Shown here: positions 25,454 to 35,071 of the stretch, piece after piece
How the letters are laid out: each line of letters starts with the position of its first letter
Position numbering within the stretch: position 1 is the stretch's first letter
Assembly (NCBI GenBank): GCA_031973395.1
Contig: DALYDD010000001.1
Location: 1-64,000, forward strand
Reading direction: 5' to 3'
Length of the DNA stretch: 64,000 nt
DNA from: DALYDD01 sp031973395
GTDB taxonomy: Bacteria > Patescibacteriota > Minisyncoccia > Phycocordibacterales > CAIZLB01
Made by a program: the position numbers and the translations under genes
The notes under the pieces: model-generated
What the model saw: only the letters and a program-made list of their open reading frames with translations
Told to the model about the DNA's origin: nothing
Database searches by the model: none

Positions 25454-26122
25454 ATGCGTATATTAATTATCGAGGACGACGAGCATTTGAGACTTTCACT
25501 GAAGAAGGGTCTCGAATCTGAGATGTACACCGTGGACCATATGGCCGATGGAATTCACGGCTCCTATATTGCCCGCACCCACGAATACAATTTGATTATT
25601 CTTGATTATATTTTGCCAGGCAAAGATGGCTTAGCTATCGTAAAAGAAATTCGCGAGCAAGGCGTGGACTGCCCCATTATGATAATGTCCGTGCGCGGCG
25701 AAATTGACGACAAGGTGAATTTACTCGAATCCGGCGCCGATGACTATATTGTAAAACCTTTTACTTATCATGAATTCCGCGCACGAGTTCATGCCCTGAC
25801 GCGTCGAAACTATAAAATAGTCGAGGAAAAACTAATTCTCGATGATCTGACAATTGATATGAAGCGTACAGAAGTCGTCCGAAACGGCGAACGTGTATAT
25901 TTAACCCGAAAAGAATTTCTTATTTTGCAGAGCCTAATGCGCAGACGCGGACAAGTTGTAACACGCGGTGAATTACTTGATGAGGTTTGGAATCGCGAAA
26001 GTGACCCTTTTTCAAACACTATCGAGGCCCATGTCAGAAATTTACGAAAGAAGGTCGAGAGCGGAAAGCGGATTATTCACACTGTTCCTGGACGCGGATA
26101 TAAGTTAGACCAAGGGGCTTAA
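25454..26122 (+). CDS. OmpR/PhoB-family response regulator
   Basis: The N-terminal receiver domain has the acidic pair IIEDDE, the phospho-acceptor Asp in IILDYILPGKDG, MSVRG at the Thr/Ser position and the invariant Lys in IVKPFT. The C-terminal winged helix matches OmpR members (LTRKEFLILQSLMRRRGQVV, then VHVRNLRKK-type AHVRNLRKKVE and TVPGRGYKL). Residue count is 222 from MRILIIEDD, chosen over a GTG seven codons upstream. TATAAA ten bases before the ATG suggests a leaderless message. It probably pairs with the histidine kinase encoded 417 bases downstream. Confidence 0.94.
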   Translation: MRILIIEDDEHLRLSLKKGLESEMYTVDHMADGIHGSYIARTHEYNLIILDYILPGKDGLAIVKEIREQGVDCPIMIMSVRGEIDDKVNLLESGADDYIVKPFTYHEFRARVHALTRRNYKIVEEKLILDDLTIDMKRTEVVRNGERVYLTRKEFLILQSLMRRRGQVVTRGELLDEVWNRESDPFSNTIEAHVRNLRKKVESGKRIIHTVPGRGYKLDQGA

Positions 26123-26298
26123 TTCCCCCAACTTGATCCAGTGTCAGCATCTTTTGTTTCTTCATAAAGATTTTATCTAAAATTGATGAGAATTTAATGT
26201 CCTGTCTGATATCGTGATGATGTGCGATAAACGTATATAAATATATGCGAAATGCAAAATATCGGCACACGCTCAAACTTATTCACTAATAAATATAT

Positions 26299-26397
26299 AT
26301 GATCCAGAAAATTTTGAACGGAACAATGAGTATCAAAGACTTGGTAACCATGAATCAGCGGAAAATCAATGAGGCTTTGGATTTGCCCTGGAAATAG
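26299..26397 (+). CDS. Possible small protein (32 aa)
   Basis: A reading frame, MIQKILNGTMSIKDLVTMNQ and onward to PWK, begins after an AT-rich TATATAT stretch and ends in TAG. It is amphipathic with balanced charge. It is the only plausible coding signal in the 416 bases between the response regulator and the kinase. The rest of that stretch shows nothing recognisable. Chance cannot be excluded. Confidence 0.35.
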   Translation: MIQKILNGTMSIKDLVTMNQRKINEALDLPWK

Positions 26398-26538
26398 AAG
26401 AGGTTGATCCTGAAAACAGGGACCTGAGCCCCAACACATTCGCCCGACGGTCGAATTTGTATTTAAGACGGCTTTTAGTAGAATGATCGGCAACAGCTGA
26501 TTGTTTTACTATTTCAATGGTCAAAAAACCAATACACC

Positions 26539-27939
26539 ATGCTTAAACTAGTCCTAAAGCATTTTGGTCCTCGCTCAACGAACCCAGACATCCATAGAAA
26601 GGAACTTGTTTTGAACTCTATTCTTGGGTTCTGTTTTTGTCTTATTCTAGTCTTTGAAATTCTTGCCACCAGAGATGATACAGGGAGCAGTCGCGTAAGT
26701 TGGCTATACCTCCTCCTCATCATCTCTCCGTTTTTCGCCTCTTATTACTTCTCGCGGATTGGCAAAGTCACACTCGCCTCGAGTATATTCATCGCAACAT
26801 TCTCAGTTGGTATCTTATATGCAATGGCTCTTTGGGGCATTACACTTCCCGCCACCCTCTTATCACTCGTATTAATGACGACACTAACTGGCATATTGGT
26901 GAGCAGCCGCGCGGGTTTTGTATATGCATTGGGGGCCGGGATTATTTTGGCTAGCTATGTATATCTATTTAATACTGGCGCAGTAGTACCAGATTTGAGT
27001 TGGAGCAAAGATCATTTAGTATTCCCGGACATCATCGAACTCACCACTTTTCTCCTTTTCATCTCTGGCCTTTCTTGGATTTCAAATCGTCAGATGGAAT
27101 TATCACTTAAGCGTGCAAGAAATTCCGAGCATGAATTGAAACTCGAGCGGGACCAGCTCGAGGTCACGGTGGCCAATCGGACAAAAGCATTGGAGCAAGC
27201 ACAGATCGAAAAGATTTCTGAACTTTATACTTTTATTGAATTTGGCAAATTATCCGCCGGCCTCATTCATGATCTTATGAGTCCGCTTAGTGCGGTATGC
27301 ATAGAGTTGGAAACAAATAATAATCCCAATGTCCGATCTTCGCTTAATGTCTCGGCCAATAACCTCGTAAGCTCCGGTAGAAAAATTCAAGATATGATCA
27401 AAGCAGCAAGACGCCAGATTCAAATCAATTTAAAAGAAGAGTACTTCATTCCTCGAGATATTATCTTGGAAACAATCACTTTGCATAAACATCGTCTCCA
27501 AAAAGCGCAAATTATACTGCATCACAAAATCACCGCCGGCAATACCGTACGCGGATATCCCTCCCTCTTTTCACATATTATTACTAACCTTTTGAGTAAT
27601 GCCATCGATGCCTGCGAGGATGCCAGGGTGCAATTCCGTGACAAAGAATACAGGCCCCAGATTTCAATCGATGCACACATGAATGGAAATACATTAACTC
27701 TATCAATCAAAGATAATGGCATTGGCATTTCTCCAGAGATCGCCTCAAATATTTTCAATCCATTTTTTACGACAAAAGACAATAAGGGCTGTGGCTATGG
27801 CTTGCCAGCCTCAAAACATATAGCAGAAAAATATTTCCAAGGAGATCTCAAACTTATAAAACATTATTCCGTTCCAAAAATTTACCATAAGACAAATCAG
27901 TTCCGTACTACTTTCGAGCTTATCGCTTCTTTCCATTAA
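26539..27939 (+). CDS. Membrane sensor histidine kinase
   Basis: This 466-residue kinase has six hydrophobic segments between about residues 28 and 190, with short loops and no large extracellular domain, so it likely senses a membrane signal. A coiled coil (SEHELKLERDQLEVTV) leads to the H-box, with the phospho-accepting His in SAGLIHDLMSPLSAV near residue 250. The catalytic domain shows the N-box (HIITNLLSNAIDACED), G1 (KDNGIGIS), F-box (IFNPFFTTKD) and a G2 variant GCGYGL instead of GTGLGL. The partner is probably the OmpR-type regulator upstream. Genes nearby give no hint of the signal. Confidence 0.92.
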   Translation: MLKLVLKHFGPRSTNPDIHRKELVLNSILGFCFCLILVFEILATRDDTGSSRVSWLYLLLIISPFFASYYFSRIGKVTLASSIFIATFSVGILYAMALWGITLPATLLSLVLMTTLTGILVSSRAGFVYALGAGIILASYVYLFNTGAVVPDLSWSKDHLVFPDIIELTTFLLFISGLSWISNRQMELSLKRARNSEHELKLERDQLEVTVANRTKALEQAQIEKISELYTFIEFGKLSAGLIHDLMSPLSAVCIELETNNNPNVRSSLNVSANNLVSSGRKIQDMIKAARRQIQINLKEEYFIPRDIILETITLHKHRLQKAQIILHHKITAGNTVRGYPSLFSHIITNLLSNAIDACEDARVQFRDKEYRPQISIDAHMNGNTLTLSIKDNGIGISPEIASNIFNPFFTTKDNKGCGYGLPASKHIAEKYFQGDLKLIKHYSVPKIYHKTNQFRTTFELIASFH

Positions 27940-28016
27940 GACACTCAATGGGACGAGAAGGTCCGCTTTGTATAGAGCTGTAGAAAGCTGAGTAATATAT
28001 TATAATATGGGACTGT

Positions 28017-30521
28017 ATGCCCAAACACCTACCGCACCTCCTTTTTGCATACGTACTCCCAATTCTCCTGATCCTATGCTTTCTTCTACTCTTCAGCTTT
28101 AAATTTTTTGCCATATTCCAATCCCTGCCTTATATAACAGGCTACGACAATCCAACACATTTGGCGACCATTGAGGTATATACCAAGACCATTTTCCCTT
28201 CTCTTTGGGGATGGGTGCCAAACTGGTATGCAGGCATGCCCCTCCCCCTCTTTTATCCTCCTGCGGCATATTATCTAGGAAGCCTTCTTCTACCATTTTT
28301 TAGTTCTGCTGTTACTTTTTACAAAATATATTCATATCTTCTATATATCCTCGCAGCCATCGTCTCATTTATTGTTTTGAAAAAGATATTTTCAAAAGAG
28401 TTAGAACCTAATGAGCACGAGAAGGCCAAGGTAGCAGGCGCCTCGAATGCCAAAAAATATCTTTCTATTTTTAGCAAGCAGATACCTGTCGTCCTGGCTG
28501 TTGTCACCATTTTTTCGTTTAACCCCGGTGCACCAAGCACAAATGCAATGTCTGATGGTATTTTGAGCCATCAATTCGCGATGATATGGCTCATAGTGGG
28601 CACATACTGCTTATTCAAACAAAAGCCTTTTTATTATGTGCTCAGCATCATTTCATGGATGATGATTATTTTGTCGAATACACATGCTTTTTTAACCGGC
28701 ACTTTATTTTTGTTTTTTTTATGCCTCCTGTGGCCATTTGCATATCCAGATGGACAAAAGGCTCGGCAATTCTTTTTGCAGACTCGGCGTACAGTCCTGA
28801 TTCACATCTCAGCCATTCTCGCATCAGCCTGTTGGGTTTTTCCAATGCTGGTATTTTACAGATTCTTTACCGGTATACACATAATGGATCCGAGCCTGAG
28901 CACCCGCTTCTTTGCTTCTTGTTGGATTATTTTGGTTGTCTCAGGATTAGGTATTTTTATCGCTAATTACGAAGACAAGCATAAGCTTCGTCAAATATAT
29001 CTAGCAATATTCGCTTCATTTGGTTTCTTATTTCTCATAGAAATAATCCAGCGAGTATGGCACACCAACCTCGGACTACCCATTCAATTATGGCGATGGT
29101 ATGAGACCTTATTCTGGCTCTGTTCTATTCCGCTTTGCCACGTCTTTATCTTTTTTATAAAAAGAATTAAATACCTAAGTGTAGGTGTTTTATTATTGAT
29201 TTGTATTATAACGGCAATGCGGCATGTCAATTTTCATGCAATTTACGGCAATTATAGACAAGACCAGATCGACAGACTTGTTCAAAAAGTAGGAAGTGAA
29301 ACCGGTGCGCACGACTTGGTATTGGTCCACGGTCGCGGCTATCCAGCTTTTACCAGACTTCGACAAATGACAATTGATGCGCGCCTAGGTGCCAATGGAA
29401 ACAGCACAACATTTAGCAATCTTCGTGAATCGAGCATCAATGCGATATTTCTCCGCATCGCCAAGAAATTTGTTTCAAGAGCCGAAGAAGATTGGGCTTT
29501 GATAAATTTTGCTCAAAGCACCACCCTAAAGAAAAGCGATTTGGAGAGACAGGCTGCGCTGCTCGAATTTCTCGGAATTAAAAAGGTTGTTTTAAGCAAT
29601 GACGACCTGTCCGCCCCAAGTGATGTAGTAGATATTACCTCTATAAAAAGTTACAAAATCGATAAATCGTTCCCTGGATTTTCTATCCTTACTTCCAAGA
29701 AAGAAATCTCTCGGGCATCGTATATGCAAGGACCACTGACACTACTCTTCCTAAAGGACGGATTCAAAGACCGAGAAAAGATAGATCCGACATATACTCG
29801 ATTTCAAGAAACTGCTTTTGAAAAAAGCCTCTACCGGAAATCAATATCTTTTGCTCCGAATAATCCACTCATAGAAAATAATGAGAAAGAAATCCTCCTC
29901 TCTAAATACATTGTCATTGCAAATATACAAACAAAAGATATCGACAAGGTTATAGAGATTTTCCGTCGAGCACTAAAGACTAATCCAGAAAAAGTTATAT
30001 ATATACTCACAGAAGACACAATCGGGTACAAGACTCTTGCCAAAGTCTTTGCAGATAATAAACAAGTTCAATTCATACGCCCTATCAATGCCCGTTACCC
30101 ATTTAATGAGACGGTTGATGCCATAATTAAAAACGAAAAGAATCTCAAGGAATATCCGGCCACAGTAACTTTTATGGACAATGCCTTACATCTGCGTACC
30201 CCTACGAGCACGGCTTTCAAGACAAATAAAACACCTACAGATATATCAAATCAGAAATTTTGGTTTATTCGGCAAAGTTATTTTCCTGGCTGGAAAGCAA
30301 TCAATAATAAAGCTGCACAACCAGATACATACCTAGCGAGCCCTGGGTACACAATGGTTTTGCAAGACGACAATGCGCAGGAACTATCGCTTTATTTTGA
30401 GACGCCGCGCATCGTTATCGTGAGTCATATCATAAGCCTCATTACCCTCCTATCCATCCTAGGCTATGCAATAGCCGCATATATCACATCGAAAAAGACA
30501 TCTCCACACAGAAGCCTATAA
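28017..30521 (+). CDS. Large membrane protein, PTPS-related/GT-C-like
   Basis: This 834-residue protein has about twelve membrane spans in the first 440 residues and again one near the C-terminus (IVIVSHIISLITLLSILGY). A large extracytoplasmic domain lies between. The first loop, GYDNPTHLATIEVY with SLWGWVPNWYAGMPLP, has the acidic DxxxH and aromatic pattern of integral membrane glycosyltransferase-like proteins (the 6-pyruvoyl-tetrahydropterin-synthase-related membrane domain, as I recall it). A role in transferring sugars from lipid carriers to surface polymers is an inference. TATAAT (28001-28006) ten bases upstream supports the start. Confidence 0.75.
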   Translation: MPKHLPHLLFAYVLPILLILCFLLLFSFKFFAIFQSLPYITGYDNPTHLATIEVYTKTIFPSLWGWVPNWYAGMPLPLFYPPAAYYLGSLLLPFFSSAVTFYKIYSYLLYILAAIVSFIVLKKIFSKELEPNEHEKAKVAGASNAKKYLSIFSKQIPVVLAVVTIFSFNPGAPSTNAMSDGILSHQFAMIWLIVGTYCLFKQKPFYYVLSIISWMMIILSNTHAFLTGTLFLFFLCLLWPFAYPDGQKARQFFLQTRRTVLIHISAILASACWVFPMLVFYRFFTGIHIMDPSLSTRFFASCWIILVVSGLGIFIANYEDKHKLRQIYLAIFASFGFLFLIEIIQRVWHTNLGLPIQLWRWYETLFWLCSIPLCHVFIFFIKRIKYLSVGVLLLICIITAMRHVNFHAIYGNYRQDQIDRLVQKVGSETGAHDLVLVHGRGYPAFTRLRQMTIDARLGANGNSTTFSNLRESSINAIFLRIAKKFVSRAEEDWALINFAQSTTLKKSDLERQAALLEFLGIKKVVLSNDDLSAPSDVVDITSIKSYKIDKSFPGFSILTSKKEISRASYMQGPLTLLFLKDGFKDREKIDPTYTRFQETAFEKSLYRKSISFAPNNPLIENNEKEILLSKYIVIANIQTKDIDKVIEIFRRALKTNPEKVIYILTEDTIGYKTLAKVFADNKQVQFIRPINARYPFNETVDAIIKNEKNLKEYPATVTFMDNALHLRTPTSTAFKTNKTPTDISNQKFWFIRQSYFPGWKAINNKAAQPDTYLASPGYTMVLQDDNAQELSLYFETPRIVIVSHIISLITLLSILGYAIAAYITSKKTSPHRSL

Positions 30522-30563
30522 ACATGCATTGGATTGCATGTACCCATATTCACAACACCAGAT

Positions 30564-31190
30564 TTAGATCCTCTTAATCCCAAGAACAAATCGATACTCA
30601 CTATCTTTTATTTTCACATTAGACATATTGTCAGGCTGAACTTCAAGTAGGGTGATTTCCAAACCATTTACTTTTACCGATTGGCCAACTTCCAAAACAT
30701 TTCCAGCAGTCACTAGCTCCGCTTTTGTATTTGGGTTTAACAAGCGCAAAGCGACACGAATCTTCCCCGCCCAAACACAATCTACATCAGAAGGACACCT
30801 GCTGTCTTCGAGCACCGCCCATGGATATATCAAAACTTGGTCAGCTACGCGAGTGCCACCAACAATGTGACCTTGAGATAAAGGAATTGAGATAGGGCTT
30901 TGATATCCAGTATTCTGCACCGGTTGTGATGGTTCATTTTGTCCCGAACCGTTCATATCATTCGCTCCAGTATTTGTAGTTGATGTTGGCAATTGAGAAT
31001 TATGTAAAGCTTGAGTAGTCGAGGCAGTACTTGTCGCATAGATATCCGGTGGGATAGGCGGTTCTTCCGAAACTGTTTTGGACCCACTTTTAATGAAATA
31101 CAAAATAAAAATTGCCAAAAGTGCGACAATGAGCACAATGACGAAAATAAACCTATTTGACCCATTCTTTTCCGGAGTCTTTGTTTCCAT
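30564..31190 (-). CDS. Membrane-anchored protein with RCP-DV-CVWAG domain
   Basis: This 208-residue protein has an N-terminal anchor (FIFVIVLIVALLAIFILYF, about 13-31), a low-complexity Ser/Thr/Asn/Gln linker and a C-terminal beta domain. The domain carries EDSRCPSDVDCVWAGKIRV, a motif known from small secreted or lipoprotein-like domains of unknown function. The two cysteines probably form a disulfide outside the cell. TATAAT six bases before the ATG predicts a leaderless message. It is divergent from the phosphoesterase, with the two -10 boxes only five bases apart. Confidence 0.75.
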   Translation of the reverse strand: METKTPEKNGSNRFIFVIVLIVALLAIFILYFIKSGSKTVSEEPPIPPDIYATSTASTTQALHNSQLPTSTTNTGANDMNGSGQNEPSQPVQNTGYQSPISIPLSQGHIVGGTRVADQVLIYPWAVLEDSRCPSDVDCVWAGKIRVALRLLNPNTKAELVTAGNVLEVGQSVKVNGLEITLLEVQPDNMSNVKIKDSEYRFVLGIKRI

Positions 31191-31196
31191 AGCATA

Positions 31197-31213
31197 ATTA
31201 TAACAGGTATACT
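31197..31213. promoter_or_regulatory. Back-to-back divergent -10 boxes
   Basis: TATAAT on the minus strand (31197-31202) and TATACT on the plus strand (31208-31213) are five bases apart. They lie six and seven bases from their start codons. The two promoters overlap, so only one can be bound at a time. Confidence 0.65.
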
Positions 31214-31220
31214 ATTCAAT

Positions 31221-32243
31221 ATGAATCCTGATAAAAAAGTTCAGCTCTCCAGGGTCAAGATCGCCATTGCAGGCATTATTGTCTTGGCCCTTATTTTAAG
31301 CTACTTTTTCTTTCCTCTCGTCTTAAAACTATGGGTTGAAGTGACAAGTCCTACATTTACAGTCGTAGTCCTTCCCGATACCCAAAAATATAGCCGTTAC
31401 CTTCCAGAAATCTTTTGCGAGCAAACGGAGTGGATTGTTGATAATCGCCGTAAAGAAAATATTATTTTTGCTGCCCACATGGGAGATATCGTCGATAGCT
31501 GGAGGAATTCGACAAAAGAGTGGGAGGTGGCATCATCTTGCATGAGTAAACTCGATGGCAAAGTCCCCTATAGTATTATTCCCGGCAATCACGATACCGA
31601 TGCACCAGGTGGTCGCGATACAGGTCTTACGACGTACAATACATATTTCCCCGTTTCTCGATATGATAAAAACTCTTGGTATAAAGGAAATTACAGAGAA
31701 AACGCAAATAATTATCAAATCATCGAAAAACTCGGAGTTCAATTTTTATTTCTAAATCTTGAAATTGAACCTTCTGATAATGCTCTCAAATGGGCAAATG
31801 GTGTAGCAAAGAAATACCCTCGTGCATATATCATCGTATCAACACATAAATACCTACTCGAAGAATCTGGGAGAGACAAAACTCGGTATTATAGTGTAGC
31901 TGGCAATGTGGGCGAGCAAATCTGGGAAAAACTTATCAAGGATAACTGTAATATAGAGATGGTCTGGTCCGGACACTCCTATAGCAAAGATGGTGAGTTC
32001 ATGCAGAATTCCGAAAATGCTTGCGGTCAAAACGTACCTCAAATCCTCCAGGATTACCAAGGCCGTGAGAATGGCGGAAATGGCAAGCTTCGATTATATA
32101 CATTCAATCTAAGGAACGCGGAAATAAAAGTGCATACATATTCAACTCACACTAAAACTTCTGAGATCGACATCGATAGTGATTTTACAATTCCAATCAA
32201 TTATAAATACCCGAGTAGAGTTTGGACCTTGTGGCCATTTTAA
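31221..32243 (+). CDS. Membrane-anchored calcineurin-like metallophosphoesterase
   Basis: This 340-residue protein has an N-terminal anchor (about 13-36) that places the catalytic domain outside the membrane. Metal-site motifs run in order: LPDTQKY, HMGDIVD, IPGNHDTD, STHKYL and WSGHSYS. The first has Asp-Thr-Gln rather than the usual DxH, as in some family branches. The substrate could be a phosphodiester, nucleotide or polysaccharide phosphate; nothing local decides. The gene is monocistronic and ends 15 bases from the convergent PEP-synthase-like gene. Confidence 0.88.
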   Translation: MNPDKKVQLSRVKIAIAGIIVLALILSYFFFPLVLKLWVEVTSPTFTVVVLPDTQKYSRYLPEIFCEQTEWIVDNRRKENIIFAAHMGDIVDSWRNSTKEWEVASSCMSKLDGKVPYSIIPGNHDTDAPGGRDTGLTTYNTYFPVSRYDKNSWYKGNYRENANNYQIIEKLGVQFLFLNLEIEPSDNALKWANGVAKKYPRAYIIVSTHKYLLEESGRDKTRYYSVAGNVGEQIWEKLIKDNCNIEMVWSGHSYSKDGEFMQNSENACGQNVPQILQDYQGRENGGNGKLRLYTFNLRNAEIKVHTYSTHTKTSEIDIDSDFTIPINYKYPSRVWTLWPF

Positions 32244-32257
32244 GAAAAACCAAGCTG

Positions 32258-34333
32258 CTAACTTTTAAGTATTGTGACAACCCCCAGATCTGCATCAACT
32301 TCTACGATGTCGCCGTCTTTGATTCGATCTGTTGCAATGCCCATACCGACAATACAAGGGATATCTAATTCTCTACTCACAATAGCCGCATGAGACATCA
32401 TGCCACCCTGGTTTGTGATAATTGCCGATGCTTTTTTACAAGCCATGAACAATTCAGGTGAAGTTGTATCTGTAACCAAAATACTTCCTTCGGGCATATG
32501 TTTAATGATTTCTGGAAGACGTTGAAACATATTATCTCCATACTTTATTACAGTAGCTCGACCTTTGGCTTTACCAGAATGCGCTACGATCCCTTTCAAA
32601 ACGTTTCCTGAGTCATTTGTGGATTGACTAAAAAAATCATCAATAATTTTTTCAGAGATATCCCCATACAGATACCCAACACTCCCGGCATCTCCTTGCA
32701 TTAGATATGACTTTAACCTTTCCTGAACCATTTGCTCTGACAGCCTCTGGCCGTCACATAGAGCAAGTAGATCATTTGTTCCATAGGCCGAAACCTCATC
32801 TTTTGTTAAATTAAATTGAACGCCGATCTTCGTCATAAATTGCTTTCGATAAGAATCTGGTTGAAAAAACATTTTATTGACTTTAAGGCGGCTACCATTT
32901 TTAATTTCCTCAAAATCCTTTAGACTCTCCTTAATAACGTCATTTTCTTTAGATACTTTAAATGCTTCGTCAACGTAAAAGAATTCTGTTTTAGAGTAAT
33001 GTTTAAAGTTTTCTGTCATTTTCTTCAGGAATAAAACACAATCCTCTCTTGAAATCTCTTCATTGCATAAAATCGATTCAAACACCTTAAAAGCAGAATC
33101 ATAGTAGCCAGTGATTTCTTTTTTAAATTCTTCAAAATTTTCTTTATTTCCAAATAATCCAACCCCCTCCTGCAAAGTTTTTTCTATTCTTTTTTTCGGA
33201 AGCCAACTTGTCCATTTATTATGTGCAAAAGTGGTCAGACCATCTAAGTGTTTGTAATATTGAATAAACAAATCAGACATCAGGAAGGACATGCTATTAC
33301 CCGAAAATAATTGTTGATAATTTGAATAATCCAATTTGAGTAACTTTTGCTCAGATACCGCTACCTGTGTAGACAAGGTGGTAATCGGCCTACTCTGCAC
33401 AATATAAAACTTACCTGCTTCATATGCCCATTCGATATCGCACGGGAAGCCATAATGTTTTTCAATAGTCATAATAATTTCAGATAATTCCAGAATCTGC
33501 GCTTCGGTCAGAACCTGAGCCTTCCCTTTTTCTCCCAAATCTCGCCACTCACTTCCCCCTTTTTCTACCTGGCCGTTTCCTGCATCTGCAATACGATATA
33601 AACCCTTCGCCTGCTCAGCTACATTGATATCAATGATTCGGCGAGGATCTTTTTCTACAACATAACTATCTGGAGTGATCTGCCCAGAGACAATGGCTTC
33701 GCCCAAGCCGAAACCCGCTTCAATAATAAGTTGATTATAATCCTCAGTAACTGGGTGCACAGAAAATGCAATACCGGAAACTTCTGACTCCACCATTTTC
33801 TGCACCACAACAGCAACTGAAATTTTCGTATTATGTAGACCTTTTTCAAAACGATAGAAAATAGCGCGTGGTGTAAAAAGTGAAGCCCAACAATGCTTTA
33901 CTTTTTCCAAGAGATCAATTTCGGTTGTATTCAAATATGATTCCAGCTGCCCTGCCCAAGCATGATCCTTGCCATCCTCTGCAGTTGCAGATGACCTAAC
34001 TGCTACGAATTGTGCGCCGAGTTCTGCAAAATTTTTCTCAATTTCAGCTTTAATATCCTGTGGCATTTCGCGTGACAGGATTAATTCTTTGATCGTTTCT
34101 GAAGCTTTTTCTACGGTATGAATTTCGTGATGATTTACCGCATCAATAGCCGCATCTATTTCCTCCACGAGATTTGTCTCGCGGAGGAATTGCTCAAACG
34201 CTTGCGAGAGCACCACAAAACCCGGTGGCACAGGAATGCCAGCTTGGGTCATTTCCCCAAGTGAGGCACCCTTGCCTCCGGCTATAAGAGCATTGTCTTT
34301 GCCGAGTCTGGTGAAGTTTCGAATAAGTTCCAT
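32258..34333 (-). CDS. PEP-synthase-like dikinase/phosphotransferase, no C-terminal barrel
   Basis: Residues 1-320 are the ATP-binding domain shared by PEP synthase, pyruvate phosphate dikinase and rifampin phosphotransferase (GGKGASLGEM, PVPPGF, IEWAYEAGKFYIVQSRPITT). Residues about 335-600 are helical and unlike any domain I know. The last 90 residues are the swivelling phospho-histidine domain, GGMMSHAAIVSREL with the His near 648. At 691 residues it lacks the C-terminal PEP/pyruvate barrel of true PpsA, and its order (ATP, unknown, His) matches rifampin phosphotransferase. It could therefore phosphorylate something other than pyruvate. Genes for a PsbP-like membrane protein, pyruvate kinase and phosphoglycerate mutase lie upstream on the same strand. 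Confidence 0.85.
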   Translation of the reverse strand: MELIRNFTRLGKDNALIAGGKGASLGEMTQAGIPVPPGFVVLSQAFEQFLRETNLVEEIDAAIDAVNHHEIHTVEKASETIKELILSREMPQDIKAEIEKNFAELGAQFVAVRSSATAEDGKDHAWAGQLESYLNTTEIDLLEKVKHCWASLFTPRAIFYRFEKGLHNTKISVAVVVQKMVESEVSGIAFSVHPVTEDYNQLIIEAGFGLGEAIVSGQITPDSYVVEKDPRRIIDINVAEQAKGLYRIADAGNGQVEKGGSEWRDLGEKGKAQVLTEAQILELSEIIMTIEKHYGFPCDIEWAYEAGKFYIVQSRPITTLSTQVAVSEQKLLKLDYSNYQQLFSGNSMSFLMSDLFIQYYKHLDGLTTFAHNKWTSWLPKKRIEKTLQEGVGLFGNKENFEEFKKEITGYYDSAFKVFESILCNEEISREDCVLFLKKMTENFKHYSKTEFFYVDEAFKVSKENDVIKESLKDFEEIKNGSRLKVNKMFFQPDSYRKQFMTKIGVQFNLTKDEVSAYGTNDLLALCDGQRLSEQMVQERLKSYLMQGDAGSVGYLYGDISEKIIDDFFSQSTNDSGNVLKGIVAHSGKAKGRATVIKYGDNMFQRLPEIIKHMPEGSILVTDTTSPELFMACKKASAIITNQGGMMSHAAIVSRELDIPCIVGMGIATDRIKDGDIVEVDADLGVVTILKS

Positions 34334-34345
34334 GTACCATGCATC

Positions 34346-35044
34346 TTAGTTCGTAAACTTGAAAGTAGCAAACATTTGATTAAGTGTTTCAAATTCAGGG
34401 CGCAAATCTTTTTGCGTATCAGAATCATCATCTGGGGCGACCCGATATTTAACAATATAACATTGGTTATTATGCATAATATGATATTCGCTTTCTATAC
34501 TTCCTTTGATCACATCTTTCATGCCAAAAGATTCTTGGTTTTCTTTAACCACAGAAAAAGCATTGCCATTTATCATCTTTATTCCCGCCATTTTATTTGT
34601 GCCGGAAATATTCAGACAATCTTTAATTATAAAATCTTTGTCTCGTGCGAAGATTTCAAAACTATAGTAGGCATTTTTGTCGGAATAAGTAAAGTGATCA
34701 ATATTTGATACCTCATTTGAAATAATCGCGCTTTCAAATTTAAAACCGGGAGCAACTTTCATCTCATATTTATAAAGATCACTCACATGTGTTTTCCAAT
34801 CAGCCCTGATGACAGGGTTTGTTTTTGTTGTATCAGTACTTTTCACTTGGTTTGGAGTTTGTGCGGAAGTAGAAGTAGAGACAGAGGCGCGCGTTGTCAA
34901 AGGATTTTCTGTAGAACGAGTCCGTGTATCCTCTGCAGTATCATCCCCTTTGCTACCCATATAGGCATATATCCCTACCCCGAATAATACGATTGCAACA
35001 ATCATCAACAAAGCAATCACCGATCCTTTTTGTGAGTTTTCCAT
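34346..35044 (-). CDS. Hypothetical membrane-anchored protein
   Basis: This 232-residue protein has one N-terminal anchor (VIALLMIVAIVLFGVGIYAY, about 9-28), a Ser/Thr-rich linker and a C-terminal globular domain. The domain (YKYEMKVAPGFKFESAII and onward) has the look of PsbP-like or similar small surface domains, with two cysteines (KDCLNIS, NNQCYIVKY). No function can be assigned. TATACT six bases before the ATG gives it its own leaderless promoter between the glycolytic pair and the PEP-synthase-like gene, with only 13 bases to the latter. Confidence 0.65.
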   Translation of the reverse strand: MENSQKGSVIALLMIVAIVLFGVGIYAYMGSKGDDTAEDTRTRSTENPLTTRASVSTSTSAQTPNQVKSTDTTKTNPVIRADWKTHVSDLYKYEMKVAPGFKFESAIISNEVSNIDHFTYSDKNAYYSFEIFARDKDFIIKDCLNISGTNKMAGIKMINGNAFSVVKENQESFGMKDVIKGSIESEYHIMHNNQCYIVKYRVAPDDDSDTQKDLRPEFETLNQMFATFKFTN

Positions 35045-35071
35045 GATGTAAGTATATCAAGTAAAAAAACC

